A stretch of 64,000 bases of DNA from Aquabacterium sp. A3. Lineage in GTDB: Bacteria > Pseudomonadota > Gammaproteobacteria > Burkholderiales > Burkholderiaceae_C. Location of the stretch: the NCBI RefSeq assembly GCF_038069945.1, contig NZ_JBBPEV010000003.1, positions 246,758 to 310,757 on the forward strand, written 5' to 3'. Under the pieces are notes generated by a model. That model saw nothing but the letters and a program-made list of their open reading frames with translations. It did not search any database and was not told where the DNA came from. The position numbers were made by a program, and so were the translations under genes. Shown here piece by piece: positions 55,877 to 64,000 of the stretch (positions are counted from its first letter, which is position 1; the number at the start of each line of letters is the position of its first letter).

Positions 55877-56803
55877 ATGTCCCATCTCACCCTCCAGGCC
55901 GGTGTCACCACGGTCGTCGTCACAGGAGCCGGTAGCGGCTTTGGCCTTGAATTGGCGCGACTCGGCGCCCAAAAGGGCCTCAATCTGGTCCTGATGGACG
56001 TCCAACAGGATTCGCTCGATGCCGTGGTGCAAGAGTTGCGCTCGCAAAAGGCCCAGGTGGCGGCGCTGCGCGGCGATGTTTCACGTCCGGAAGACGTCAA
56101 AGCCCTGGCAGACCTCTGTCTTGAGCGATTTGGCGTGCCTCACCTGGTCATCAACAACGCGGGCGTGGCCCATGGCGGCTTGATCTGGGAGCACTCCATG
56201 CGGGACTGGCAATGGGTGCTGGGCGTGAACCTGTATGGGGTGATTCACGGCGTGCACACCTTCACGCCGCTGATGCTGCGTGCCGCCAAAAAAGACCCCG
56301 CCTACCAGGGCCACATTGTCAACGTGGCGTCCATGGCTGGTTTGCTGAATTCGCCCAACATGGGCGCTTACAACGTCAGCAAGCACGCGGTGGTCAGCCT
56401 GTCAGAAACCCTCTACCAGGATCTGTCGCTCGTCACCGACCAGGTGCACGCGTCGGTGTTGTGCCCCTATTTTGTCCCGACCGGATTGCACCTGTCAGAC
56501 CGCAATCGCCCCAGAGAGCTGCGCAGCGAAGGCAAGCCCACCCCCAGCCAGTTGATTGCGCAGGCCATGAGCACCAAGGCGGTCACCTCCGGCAAGGTCA
56601 CCGCGGCACAGACAGCGGCCATGATCTATGACGGTGTGGAGCGAGGCAGCTTCTACATCTTCACCCACCCCAATGCGATGGGCTCGGTCCAGACGCGCAT
56701 GGAAGACATCCTGCAGGCCCGCAACCCCACCGATCCGTTTGCCGGCAAGCCGGAGATCGGTGATCGTCTGCGTCAGGCCTTGAAGGAAGCCTCTCAGCGC
56801 TGA
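55877..56803 (+). CDS. SDR family oxidoreductase
   Basis: 308 residues. Classical SDR with VTGAGSGFGLELARL, NNAGVAHGGLIWE, catalytic Ser and Tyr-x3-Lys in YNVSKHAVVSLSE, and a long C-terminal part (VERGSFYIFTHPNAMGSV). It is the last gene of the plus-strand run and converges with rapZ 23 bases later. Substrate unknown; different in type from the SDR at 53510. Confidence 0.92.
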   Translation: MSHLTLQAGVTTVVVTGAGSGFGLELARLGAQKGLNLVLMDVQQDSLDAVVQELRSQKAQVAALRGDVSRPEDVKALADLCLERFGVPHLVINNAGVAHGGLIWEHSMRDWQWVLGVNLYGVIHGVHTFTPLMLRAAKKDPAYQGHIVNVASMAGLLNSPNMGAYNVSKHAVVSLSETLYQDLSLVTDQVHASVLCPYFVPTGLHLSDRNRPRELRSEGKPTPSQLIAQAMSTKAVTSGKVTAAQTAAMIYDGVERGSFYIFTHPNAMGSVQTRMEDILQARNPTDPFAGKPEIGDRLRQALKEASQR

Positions 56804-56826
56804 CGCGGGGCGGGGCCCGCTGCCCG

Positions 56827-57768
56827 TCAGCGGGCGTCCAGTTCGCGGTGGCGTGACAACACGCTGCCGCGTCCTGCGAATCGCTTGACCAACTGCTCCA
56901 CGCAGTAAACCGAGCGATGCTGCCCCCCGGTGCAGCCCAAGGCAACGGTCACGTAGCTGCGCTGATCACCTTCCAGCGTGGGCAGCCAGCGAAGTAAAAA
57001 TGCCTCGATCTGCGCGATCAGTTCGGCCGACTCTGGCTGTGCAGCCAGGTAGTCGATCACGGGCGCATCACGTCCCGTCAAAGGCTTCAACTCCTTCAGG
57101 TAGAAGGGGTTGGGCAGCATGCGCACGTCGAACACAAAGTCGGCGTCCATGGGCACACCGTGCTTGAACGCGAAAGACTCGAACACCAGCGTCAACCGGG
57201 ACGGCGAGGCTTGCACGATGTTTCGCATCCAGGTGCGCAGTTGCGCCGGGCGCAGCAGGCTGGTGTCGATCACCGTCGATCGATCCCTCAGCGGGGCCAG
57301 CAACTCACGCTCTTCGTTGATGGTCTCCATCAGGGCTTGTTCGACCTGGGACCAGTCCTGTTGCGGGCCTGACGGCGTGCTGTCGGTGGCGCGTTCGGCT
57401 GCGCTCTGGCGTTGTTGTCGCCACTGCGACAGAGGGTGGGGTCGGCGCGTTTCTGAAAAACGTCGAATCAGTGCTTCGGTGCTGGCGTCCAGGAAGATGG
57501 CACGTACCTGATGGCCCTCTGAGCCCAGCGCGCTCAGCACCGGCATCAGGTCTGGCAGCGAGTCCACGCTGCGCACGTCGACCGACACTGCCACCCGACG
57601 TTGCAAGGCCTTGGGTCGGGTCACTTCCAGATCGATCATGCCCCTGAGCAACTCTGGCGGCAGGTTGTCGACGCAAAAGTACCCCGCGTCTTCGAGGGCA
57701 TTGAGCGCCACCGATTTGCCTGAGCCCGAAATGCCGCTCAACAACACGATGTCCAGGGTTGTCGTCAT
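56827..57768 (-). CDS. rapZ: RNase adapter / nucleotide-binding protein RapZ
   Basis: 313 residues from ATG at 57768, overlapping the recN stop (ATGA). Walker [30 protein letters not shown], then [26 protein letters not shown] and SRHREL at the C-terminus. About 28 residues are inserted after [10 protein letters not shown] compared with the ~284-residue E. coli form (Arg/Gln/Ser-rich). In E. coli RapZ senses GlcN6P and directs RNase E to GlmZ; whether this applies here is unknown. Confidence 0.94.
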   Translation of the reverse strand: MTTTLDIVLLSGISGSGKSVALNALEDAGYFCVDNLPPELLRGMIDLEVTRPKALQRRVAVSVDVRSVDSLPDLMPVLSALGSEGHQVRAIFLDASTEALIRRFSETRRPHPLSQWRQQRQSAAERATDSTPSGPQQDWSQVEQALMETINEERELLAPLRDRSTVIDTSLLRPAQLRTWMRNIVQASPSRLTLVFESFAFKHGVPMDADFVFDVRMLPNPFYLKELKPLTGRDAPVIDYLAAQPESAELIAQIEAFLLRWLPTLEGDQRSYVTVALGCTGGQHRSVYCVEQLVKRFAGRGSVLSRHRELDAR

Positions 57769-59450
57769 GCAGCCTCCAGCATGGCTTTGGCATGGGCCAG
57801 ACTGGTGTCGGAGCCCGGTCCACCCAGCATGCGCGCCAGCTCGGCGACCCGGGTGTCGCCATCGACTGGCCGGATGTCGCTGAGCGTCTGTCCTTCGCGC
57901 AGTCGCTTGCTCACCACCAGGTGGTGATGGGCGCAAGCGGCCACCTGCGCCAGGTGGGTCACGGCCATCACCTGATGGTGTTCACCCAATCGCTGCATGA
58001 GGCGGCCCACGGTGTCGGCCACTTGCCCCCCCACGCCAGAGTCGATCTCGTCAAAGATCAGCGTGATGCCGTTGGCCGCTGCGGTCGGCTGTCGGCTTTG
58101 GCTGGTGGTCACGGCAATGGCCAGCGCCAAGCGGGAGAGCTCACCGCCCGACGCGACCTTGCCCAAGGGCTTGGGCGTGCTGCCGGCGTGTCCTGCCACG
58201 CGAAACTCCACCGATTCCAGCCCCCCGGGGTGCGGGTCATCCTGAGGCGTCAATGCCACTTCAAAACGGCCGCCTGCCATGCCCAGTTCCTGCATGGCGG
58301 CACTCACCGCCTCTGACAAGCGAGGTGCTGCCCGCCGCCGCTGTTGAGAGGCCGACTGCGCTTGCGTCAGCCATGCCTGATGTGCGTGTGCGGCTTGTCG
58401 CTCCAGCGCATCCAGGTCGGTGGCCGCATCCAGCACCGCGAGTTCTTGCTTCCAGCTGTCCAGCAACGCAGGCAGCTCGGCCGGTTGCCGACGGTGCCTT
58501 CTCGCCTGCCCCAGCCACTCTGACAGCCTGGCGTCCAACTCGGCCAGGCGCGACGGATCCAGTTCCGTGTGGCTCAGCACACCTTTGAGGTCTCGCGCAG
58601 CATCCTGTATGTGGGCCTGGGCATCTCTCAGCACCCCTATGGCATCGCTCAAGGCCGGAAGCAGGTGGGCCACGCCCTGCAACTGCTCCACAGCTTGCCC
58701 CAGTCGTTCATCGGCGCTGTCGTCGGCCTCCGAGACCGCTTCCAGCGCCTGGCGGGTGGCGTCCAGAATGGCCTGACCATGACTCAGAAGGCCATGTTCT
58801 TCATTCAGGGCATCCCATTCTTGCGGGGCCGGGTTGAGTTTGCTCAGCTCAGCGATCTGCCATTGCAAACGCTCTCGCTCCTGGTCCAGTGACGCTTGCC
58901 GGGCTCGTGCGTCCGCCAGCGCCTGTTGCGCCTGTTTGCGTGACTGCCACGTCTGGGCCAAGGCGGTTGCGTCCACGCCCGCATGCGCATCCAGCAGTTG
59001 CCTGACCGCCTCGGGTCGGGTCAGGCTTTGCCAGGCATGCTGACCGTGGATGTCCACCAGCCACGGCGCCAACTCCCGCAGTTGCGTCACGGTCGCGGGG
59101 CGCCCGTTGACCCATGCGCGACTCTTGCCCTGGGCATCGATCACCCTGCGCAGCATCAGCGTTGCGTCTGGCTCATTGGCTTCCAGGCCGCTGGCTTCCA
59201 GCCATGCCGCCAAGGCGCCGTGCTGCGCCGGCACCAGATCGAATTCCGCGGTGATGTCTGCCTTGGTGCAGCCCTCCCGTACCACGGAAGCATCCGCCCG
59301 GTTTCCCAGGGCCAACTGAAGTGCATCGATCAAGATGGATTTGCCAGCCCCCGTTTCGCCCGTCAGCACGGTGAAGCCTTCATTGAGCTCCACCTCCAGC
59401 TCGTCGACGATGACGAAATCACGCAAGGTCAGCCGCCGCAGTGCAGCCAT
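57765..59450 (-). CDS. recN: DNA repair protein RecN
   Basis: 561 residues, SMC-like. N-terminal Walker [23 protein letters not shown], two long coiled-coil arms (~155-370) and C-terminal LSRLALAIA signature with Walker [19 protein letters not shown]. It acts in double-strand break repair. nadK-recN-rapZ form one minus-strand unit; the recN start is 1 base before the nadK stop region (stops at 59452). Confidence 0.95.
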   Translation of the reverse strand: MAALRRLTLRDFVIVDELEVELNEGFTVLTGETGAGKSILIDALQLALGNRADASVVREGCTKADITAEFDLVPAQHGALAAWLEASGLEANEPDATLMLRRVIDAQGKSRAWVNGRPATVTQLRELAPWLVDIHGQHAWQSLTRPEAVRQLLDAHAGVDATALAQTWQSRKQAQQALADARARQASLDQERERLQWQIAELSKLNPAPQEWDALNEEHGLLSHGQAILDATRQALEAVSEADDSADERLGQAVEQLQGVAHLLPALSDAIGVLRDAQAHIQDAARDLKGVLSHTELDPSRLAELDARLSEWLGQARRHRRQPAELPALLDSWKQELAVLDAATDLDALERQAAHAHQAWLTQAQSASQQRRRAAPRLSEAVSAAMQELGMAGGRFEVALTPQDDPHPGGLESVEFRVAGHAGSTPKPLGKVASGGELSRLALAIAVTTSQSRQPTAAANGITLIFDEIDSGVGGQVADTVGRLMQRLGEHHQVMAVTHLAQVAACAHHHLVVSKRLREGQTLSDIRPVDGDTRVAELARMLGGPGSDTSLAHAKAMLEAA

Positions 59451-59451
59451 G

Positions 59452-60360
59452 TCACGTCACTCCTTCATTCCAGCGCAGTTTGCGACGCAGGGTCGCGTAG
59501 TAGTTCCAGCCCTGTGGATGCAAGAAAGTCACCTTGTGCGCCGACCGACGCACCGTCACCCGGTCTCCATGCATCAGGCTGGCCAGCGACTGCATGTCGA
59601 AGTTCATGCTGGCGTCCTTGCCCGCCACGATTTCAATGGTGATGGTTCCGGCGTCCGACACCACGATGGGTCGGTTGGACAGCGTGTGGGAGGCAATCGG
59701 CACCACCACCCAGCCGCACAGCCCCGGATGCAGAATCGGCCCGCCCGCAGACAGGGCGTAAGCCGTCGACCCCGTCGGCGACGACACGATCAAGCCGTCA
59801 GCCCGGTAATTCGCGATGAACTGGCCGTCGACTTCTGCGCGCAGCTCCACCATGCTGGCGGTCGCGCCCCGGCTCACCACCACTTCGTTGATGGCATGCC
59901 CTTCATAGATGGTCTCGAAGCCCCCGTCCTTCAGGGGGCGAACGACAGCGCCTTCCAGCATGGCGCGCTCTTCGCGCTCATAGCGACCTGACAGGATCTG
60001 GGGCAGCGCGCTGGGCACGTCTTTAAGCTGTATGTCAGTGATGAAGCCCAGGCGCCCCTGGTTCACGCCAATCAAGGGCACGTCATAACGGGCCAGCTCG
60101 CGTGCGATGGCCAGCATCGTGCCGTCACCTCCAACGACCACCGCCACATCGCATTGCCGTCCGATGTCGGCCAACGACAGCGCCGGGTAGTCCGACATGC
60201 CCGTCGCCAGCGCCGTCTCGCTCTCCAGGCTGACATCCAGTCCCGAGCGAGCCAACAAATGGGCCACGTCTTCAAGCACGGGTCTGATTCCCCGAGCATG
60301 GTATTTGCCCACCAGGGCAGCATGTTGGAAGCGGCAGTTGGGCAGCGTTGGCATGCGCAC
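59452..60360 (-). CDS. nadK: NAD kinase
   Basis: 302 residues from GTG at 60360; ATG at 60354 is two codons downstream. [11 protein letters not shown] is the ATP/NAD kinase motif, with [33 protein letters not shown] and the C-terminal region present. It phosphorylates NAD to NADP in the cytosol. Divergent from hrcA with 96 bases between starts. Confidence 0.95.
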   Translation of the reverse strand: MRMPTLPNCRFQHAALVGKYHARGIRPVLEDVAHLLARSGLDVSLESETALATGMSDYPALSLADIGRQCDVAVVVGGDGTMLAIARELARYDVPLIGVNQGRLGFITDIQLKDVPSALPQILSGRYEREERAMLEGAVVRPLKDGGFETIYEGHAINEVVVSRGATASMVELRAEVDGQFIANYRADGLIVSSPTGSTAYALSAGGPILHPGLCGWVVVPIASHTLSNRPIVVSDAGTITIEIVAGKDASMNFDMQSLASLMHGDRVTVRRSAHKVTFLHPQGWNYYATLRRKLRWNEGVT

Positions 60361-60372
60361 GATTACACCACA

Positions 60373-60419
60373 GCGCCCTTGATTTCGGGCGCCTGATGGC
60401 GGTCACCTGAAAGAGGTGA
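60373..60419. promoter_or_regulatory. Two inverted repeats in the nadK-hrcA divergent region
   Basis: GCGCCC (60373-60378) pairs with GGGCGC (60387-60392) around 8 bases; TCACCT (60403-60408) pairs with AGGTGA (60414-60419) around GAAAG. A TAAAAT -10-like hexamer lies at 60442-60447, 10 bases before hrcA. No CIRCE sequence (TTAGCACTC-N9-GAGTGCTAA) is seen. Confidence 0.4.
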
Positions 60420-60456
60420 TTCACGGCCGCAGCGCGTGCCATAAAATGCAGAGGCC

Positions 60457-61473
60457 ATGCTGGATGACCGTGCCAAGCACCTCCTGAGAACCCTAGTCGA
60501 GCGATACATCGCAGACGGGCAACCCGTCGGTTCTCGAACCCTGTCCCGGGCCTCTGGACTGGACCTGTCGGCCGCCACCATCCGCAACGTCATGGCCGAC
60601 CTCGAAGAGCTCGGGCTGATCGCCAGTCCGCACACCTCTGCGGGGCGGGTGCCCACCGCACGCGGGTACCGGCTTTTTGTCGACACCATGTTGACGGCGC
60701 GCCCCTTGTCCCCCGAAGAGCGGGCCATGCCGCCGGACGCCTTGTTGCCAGACCAGCCCCAGCGTGTCATTGCCAATGCGGCACACATGCTGTCCAGCCT
60801 CTCGCATTTCGTCGGTGTTGTCACCGCGCCCCGAAAGCCGTCCGTGTTCCGGCACATCGAATTTCTCCGGCTGGGCGAGCGACGCATCCTCGTCATCCTG
60901 GTGGCGCCAGACGGCGACGTCCAGAATCGGGTGGTTTTCACTGCCAGAGACCACACGCAGGCCGAACTCATCGAGGCCAGCAACATGCTCAACGCCCACT
61001 ACTCGGGCTTGTCCATCGAGGCCATGCGCGAGAGGCTCAAGCGAGAGGTCGACCAACTCCGCACCGAAATCGCCAGCCTCATGCAGGCCGCAGTACAGGC
61101 TGGAGATGACGTGCTCGCAGACAACACCGATCAGTTGGTGGTCGCCGGCGAGCGCAACCTCCTGACCGTCCAGGATTTCTCCAACGATTTGGGATCCTTG
61201 CGTCGCCTGTTCGATCTTTTTGAGCAGAAAACCCAACTCATGCGGCTCCTGGACACCTCCAGCCAAGCGGAGGGGGTGCAAATCTACATCGGCGGAGAAA
61301 GCCAGGTCGTCCCCTTTGAAGAGCTCTCAGTCGTGTCCGCGCCCTACCAGGTCAATGGCCAGATCGTCGGCACGCTCGGCGTCATCGGCCCCACCCGCAT
61401 GGCTTACGACCGCATGATCGAGATCGTCGACATCACGTCTCGTCTTGTCTCCAACGCCTTGAGCCAGAACTGA
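60457..61473 (+). CDS. hrcA: Heat-inducible transcription repressor HrcA
   Basis: 338 residues. N-terminal winged helix ([44 protein letters not shown]), family signature [20 protein letters not shown], then the GAF-like domain and the C-terminal [20 protein letters not shown]. It represses heat-shock operons through CIRCE. No dnaK, groE or grpE gene is nearby, and no CIRCE is visible upstream. Confidence 0.96.
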   Translation: MLDDRAKHLLRTLVERYIADGQPVGSRTLSRASGLDLSAATIRNVMADLEELGLIASPHTSAGRVPTARGYRLFVDTMLTARPLSPEERAMPPDALLPDQPQRVIANAAHMLSSLSHFVGVVTAPRKPSVFRHIEFLRLGERRILVILVAPDGDVQNRVVFTARDHTQAELIEASNMLNAHYSGLSIEAMRERLKREVDQLRTEIASLMQAAVQAGDDVLADNTDQLVVAGERNLLTVQDFSNDLGSLRRLFDLFEQKTQLMRLLDTSSQAEGVQIYIGGESQVVPFEELSVVSAPYQVNGQIVGTLGVIGPTRMAYDRMIEIVDITSRLVSNALSQN

Positions 61474-61639
61474 TCGCGCATTCAGCGCCCAGGCGCGAGA
61501 AGGTGCAACACACATCAAGCGATCTGTTTTTCAGATCCGTAATGGCCAATTAATCTGTTTGCCAAATTCATCCGGCGCCGCTAGCCTTGGGGGTGTCGGT
61601 GCCTGGTGCACCTTGGTTGTCCGATCTCATCCGCTTGCC

Positions 61640-62644
61640 ATGAGTTCTTCCTCCACGTTCCAGCGCACCTCGTTCGTCCGTCGCGCGCTGCTCTCTATGC
61701 TTGGCCTGTTGGCGCTCACCGTGCTGGTCATGACCGCGCTGGTCATTCGACATGACCATCCGCTGGACATCCCGTCCGATCAATCCCGGTGGGATGCCTT
61801 GGCGCTGCCTGACGCCCAACCGCCCGCCGGACTCTCATTCACCACCTTCCTGACGGCTCAATCCGCGGGTGCGCCTGAGGGCCTCATCGTTGCCGGCGGC
61901 TCCTGGTTCACGCCCCGGCGCCCGGTTCAGTTCGCGGTGCTCATTCGCCACCCCAAAGGCAATCTGTTGTTCGACACGGGCCTTGGGCTCCGCCATGCGG
62001 AGCACTTTGCCGAAAACACATGGTGGCACCAGCAACTGTTCGCCTACACCATGTACACACCGGTCAAAACGCAGTTGACCCAACAGGGCATGGCCGACCT
62101 TCCGCTGCGGTGGATCGTGCCCTCCCACATGCATTGGGATCACATCGGCGGCCTCCAGGACTTCCCGGCCACACCCGTCTGGACCCCGCTGCGCGAGCGA
62201 CAAACAGCAGCCCAGGGGCGGCCGCCGGCGTTCCTGGCAACCCAGTTCCAGGGCGTTCAGCACTGGCTGAACCTTGAGTTCACTCATCCGCCGGTGTTGG
62301 GCTTTGATCAGAGTCACGACGTCTATGGCGACGGCAGCGTGACCCTTCTGCCCCTGCCAGGGCACACTGCAGGACAGGTGGGCATGTTGTTGACCCTGCC
62401 ATCTGGCCAGCGCTACCTGTTCACGGCCGACACCACCTGGACACTGGAAGGCATCCAGCGCCCAGCCGACCGCTCCTGGTTGTTGCGACAAGTGCTGCGC
62501 CTTGACCACAGCGAGCCTCAAAACCAGCAGGCCATCGTTCATCTTCACCAGATTGCCCGCAGATTTCCAGCACTGAAGGTCGTGCCTGCACACGATGAAC
62601 GCGTGTACGAGACACTGCCTCGGTTCCCGCAGTTCGCCGATTGA
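61640..62644 (+). CDS. Membrane-anchored MBL-fold metallo-hydrolase
   Basis: 334 residues from ATG at 61640. An N-terminal membrane segment (~15-40, LGLLALTVLVMTALVI) then a metallo-beta-lactamase domain facing the periplasm: metal motif SHMHWDHIGGL (HxHxDH), second-shell PLPGHTAGQVGML and FTADTTW, C-terminal PAHDERVYE. Resembles N-acyl-homoserine-lactone-hydrolase-like members, but this is not proven. The 166 bases between hrcA and this gene hold nothing recognised. Followed by a LysR regulator 11 bases downstream. Confidence 0.88.
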   Translation: MSSSSTFQRTSFVRRALLSMLGLLALTVLVMTALVIRHDHPLDIPSDQSRWDALALPDAQPPAGLSFTTFLTAQSAGAPEGLIVAGGSWFTPRRPVQFAVLIRHPKGNLLFDTGLGLRHAEHFAENTWWHQQLFAYTMYTPVKTQLTQQGMADLPLRWIVPSHMHWDHIGGLQDFPATPVWTPLRERQTAAQGRPPAFLATQFQGVQHWLNLEFTHPPVLGFDQSHDVYGDGSVTLLPLPGHTAGQVGMLLTLPSGQRYLFTADTTWTLEGIQRPADRSWLLRQVLRLDHSEPQNQQAIVHLHQIARRFPALKVVPAHDERVYETLPRFPQFAD

Positions 62645-62655
62645 GTCGCCCTCGC

Positions 62656-63585
62656 ATGAACCTCAAACAGCTGCGCTATTTCTGCGCCACGTTTGAAACC
62701 GGCAGCACCACACTGGCTGCGCAACGATGCCATGTCAGTCAGTCGGTCATTTCTGCGGCCATTGCCCAGCTTGAGCAAGACCTGGGCTGTCGACTGTTTG
62801 AACGCCATGCGCGGGGGCTGTCGCCCAGCCCCGACGGCGTCAACCTTCATCGTCAAGCGCGTGCGCTGCTGGCAGACGCCGATCGACTGACGGCGTCGTT
62901 TCGCCAACGCGCCTGCGGGCCCCGTGAGCTGCGCTTGCATGTGCACCGCACCCTGTCCGCCGGGCTCGTGCGCACATTCGTTCAGCGATGGCTCTCCATC
63001 TCGCCTGAGGTGACCCTGACCCTGGTCGGAGAGCCGGAGGACGCCGACGCCAGCCTGACCACGCAGGACTGTGCCTCGCCGGCTCACCCGTTCACGCCCT
63101 TGTGGCCCGAGCAGTACATGCTCTTGTTGCCCACCAACCACGCCTTGCAAGCGCAGGCGCACCTGTCTTTGCAGCACTTGACGGATCAACCCCTCATCGA
63201 GCGCGTTCAGTGCGAACGCGCGACCATCTGGCACCATCAACTGGCCCTGTCTGGCGTTCGCCCCAAGGTCGTCGCCCGCGTGGACTCAGAAGAGTGGGCG
63301 CTTGAACTGGTCGCCTCAGGCTTGGGCATCACGGTGGCCCCCGTTGGCCCGCAACCCCGGCGCAACGATCTCATCTACCGTGACGACGTCGCCGAACTTC
63401 GATTGACGCACCGTGTGGTGGGCCTGTCTCCGCTCAGCCCCTCTGTGAGCGACATGCTGCCTCTGTTGTTGAGTCATGTGGCGGCCATCAACTTTGGACA
63501 AGATCAGCGGCCTGACCACGTGCGCCCCTACAATGCCGTCGCGCGTGGGCCGTTAGCTCAGTCGGTTAGAGCAGAGGACTCATAA
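62656..63585 (+). CDS. LysR family transcriptional regulator
   Basis: 309 residues from ATG at 62656 (MNLKQLRYFCATFETGS); a TTG at 62641 overlapping the MBL stop is less likely. HTH region ~1-60 (HVSQSVISAAIAQLEQDLG) and a C-terminal effector domain. Unusually the frame runs into the tRNA gene downstream: the last 13 codons are tRNA sequence and the TAA stop is in the anticodon loop. Regulators in tandem with, rather than divergent from, their neighbour are less common for LysR. Confidence 0.87.
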   Translation: MNLKQLRYFCATFETGSTTLAAQRCHVSQSVISAAIAQLEQDLGCRLFERHARGLSPSPDGVNLHRQARALLADADRLTASFRQRACGPRELRLHVHRTLSAGLVRTFVQRWLSISPEVTLTLVGEPEDADASLTTQDCASPAHPFTPLWPEQYMLLLPTNHALQAQAHLSLQHLTDQPLIERVQCERATIWHHQLALSGVRPKVVARVDSEEWALELVASGLGITVAPVGPQPRRNDLIYRDDVAELRLTHRVVGLSPLSPSVSDMLPLLLSHVAAINFGQDQRPDHVRPYNAVARGPLAQSVRAEDS

Positions 63586-63623
63586 TCCTTTGGTCGTTGG
63601 TTCAAGTCCAACACGGCCTACCA
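63547..63623 (+). tRNA. tRNA with CAT anticodon (tRNA-Ile2 or elongator tRNA-Met)
   Basis: 77 bases with encoded CCA. Acceptor GGGCCGT pairs with ACGGCCT, leaving G1:U72; D arm AGCTCAGTCGGTTAGAGC; anticodon loop CTCATAA; T arm TTGGTTCAAGTCCAAC. The body (TTGGTCG-TGGTTCAAGTCCA) resembles tRNA-Ile2, whose C34 is modified to lysidine, more than elongator tRNA-Met; the choice is not certain. It lies upstream of the rRNA promoter. Confidence 0.85.
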
Positions 63624-63742
63624 GTTGCCACAAAGACACAGTGCCCAACAGGGTGCTGCAATTGTGGTTAAACTTGCGCCCTCGCAATCGCCGAGGCGCT
63701 CAACCAACCGGTCAGGCAGCCAGGCAAGCGAATGTAGTCGGC

Positions 63743-63791
63743 AAACAAAAAATTTTGTGAAGCTTGACAACAGAGCAAAAAACGGTATAGA
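63743..63791 (+). promoter_or_regulatory. rRNA operon promoter
   Basis: -35 TTGACA (63764-63769) and -10 TATAGA (63786-63791) are separated by 16 bases. The 20 bases upstream (CAAACAAAAAATTTTGTGAA region, 63743-63762) are AT-rich, as in an UP element. Promoter strength and position are typical for rrn operons. Confidence 0.85.
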
Positions 63792-63811
63792 ATTTCGTTC
63801 TTTGCTGCTGA

Positions 63812-63978
63812 CAACAACGGTTGTTGGCAACGTTCTTTAAAAATTAACAGCCGATAAGCGTGGGTGTTTGGGTGGCGATAAGCGACTCAAATACTCACGG
63901 AAGACGAAAAGAAAGATTGCTTGAAAGAGTGAGTTTTCTGATCAATTCCGAATGTGAGTGAGTTTTTAAACAGAGATT
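63812..63978 (+). ncRNA. 16S rRNA leader with boxA-like sequence
   Basis: Transcribed leader between promoter and 16S. CAACAA-CGG-TTGTTG hairpin (63812-63826), then GTTCTTTAAAAA (63832-63843), a boxA-like antitermination element, followed by an AT-rich stretch up to the 16S start. The interval 63624-63763 before the promoter shows nothing else. Confidence 0.6.
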
Positions 63979-64000
63979 GAACTGAAGAGTTTGATCCTGG
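63979..64000 (+). rRNA. 16S ribosomal RNA (5' end only)
   Basis: GAACTGAAGAGTTTGATCC matches the conserved start of bacterial 16S rRNA; the gene continues past the window. The 16S-specific start agrees with the promoter and leader upstream. Confidence 0.96.

Noticed and set aside
60361..60456. CIRCE element
   Set aside because: No TTAGCACTC or GAGTGCTAA match, even with several mismatches.

Overview
The window is a compact, GC-rich chromosomal segment from a betaproteobacterium of the order Burkholderiales (Comamonadaceae / Rubrivivax-Leptothrix-Aquabacterium-like). This rests on gene order (ABC pair - bolA - murA - hisGDCBHAF, tatABC, petABC - sspAB - tRNA-Thr, hrcA / nadK - recN - rapZ) and on the 16S rRNA start at the right edge. 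Genus cannot be fixed from sequence reading alone. No insertion sequence, prophage or CRISPR array was seen. Neighbouring genes commonly overlap by 1-25 bases.

Left part (1-13.9 kb), nitrogen storage and uptake: a cyanophycin locus has two cyanophycin synthetase genes (a truncated cphA' and a full cphA) divergent from an ABC transporter with an internal zinc ribbon and a DUF1854 gene that runs off the edge. It is followed by a gspA/gspB pair, an M20 amidohydrolase, an ammonium transporter (amtB) behind a strong sigma-54 promoter candidate and coupled to an unknown gene, and a PHA-granule-associated protein.

Middle (14-36.8 kb), housekeeping: an ABC transporter pair, the BolA-family gene ibaG, murA and hisG-D-C-B-H-A-F on the plus strand. 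A block in opposite orientation to the usual Burkholderiales order follows (nif3-like, htrA, tatC, tatB, tatA, hisE, hisI), then pdxA, a DUF1631 gene, the cytochrome bc1 operon petABC, sspAB and tRNA-Thr.

36.8-41 kb: a TolC-like outer-membrane protein, a Pcm-like methyltransferase, a TetR regulator with a palindromic operator, a thioesterase and a nitroreductase.

41-56.8 kb: a carboxylate-catabolism region. It has an acyl-CoA ligase, a complete branched-chain-amino-acid-type ABC importer (livKHMGF), a fused hydratase/3-hydroxyacyl-CoA dehydrogenase, an enoyl-CoA hydratase, an acyl-CoA dehydrogenase, a Dabb protein, two SDRs, a hotdog thioesterase and an MDR oxidoreductase. No thiolase is present. 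The ligase and livK share an upstream sequence element, and LivF/LivG show matched degenerate ATP-site motifs.

Right end (56.8-64 kb): rapZ, recN and nadK (minus), hrcA (plus), a membrane-anchored metallo-beta-lactamase-fold hydrolase, a LysR regulator whose stop codon lies inside a CAU-anticodon tRNA gene, then an rRNA promoter, leader and the first bases of 16S rRNA.
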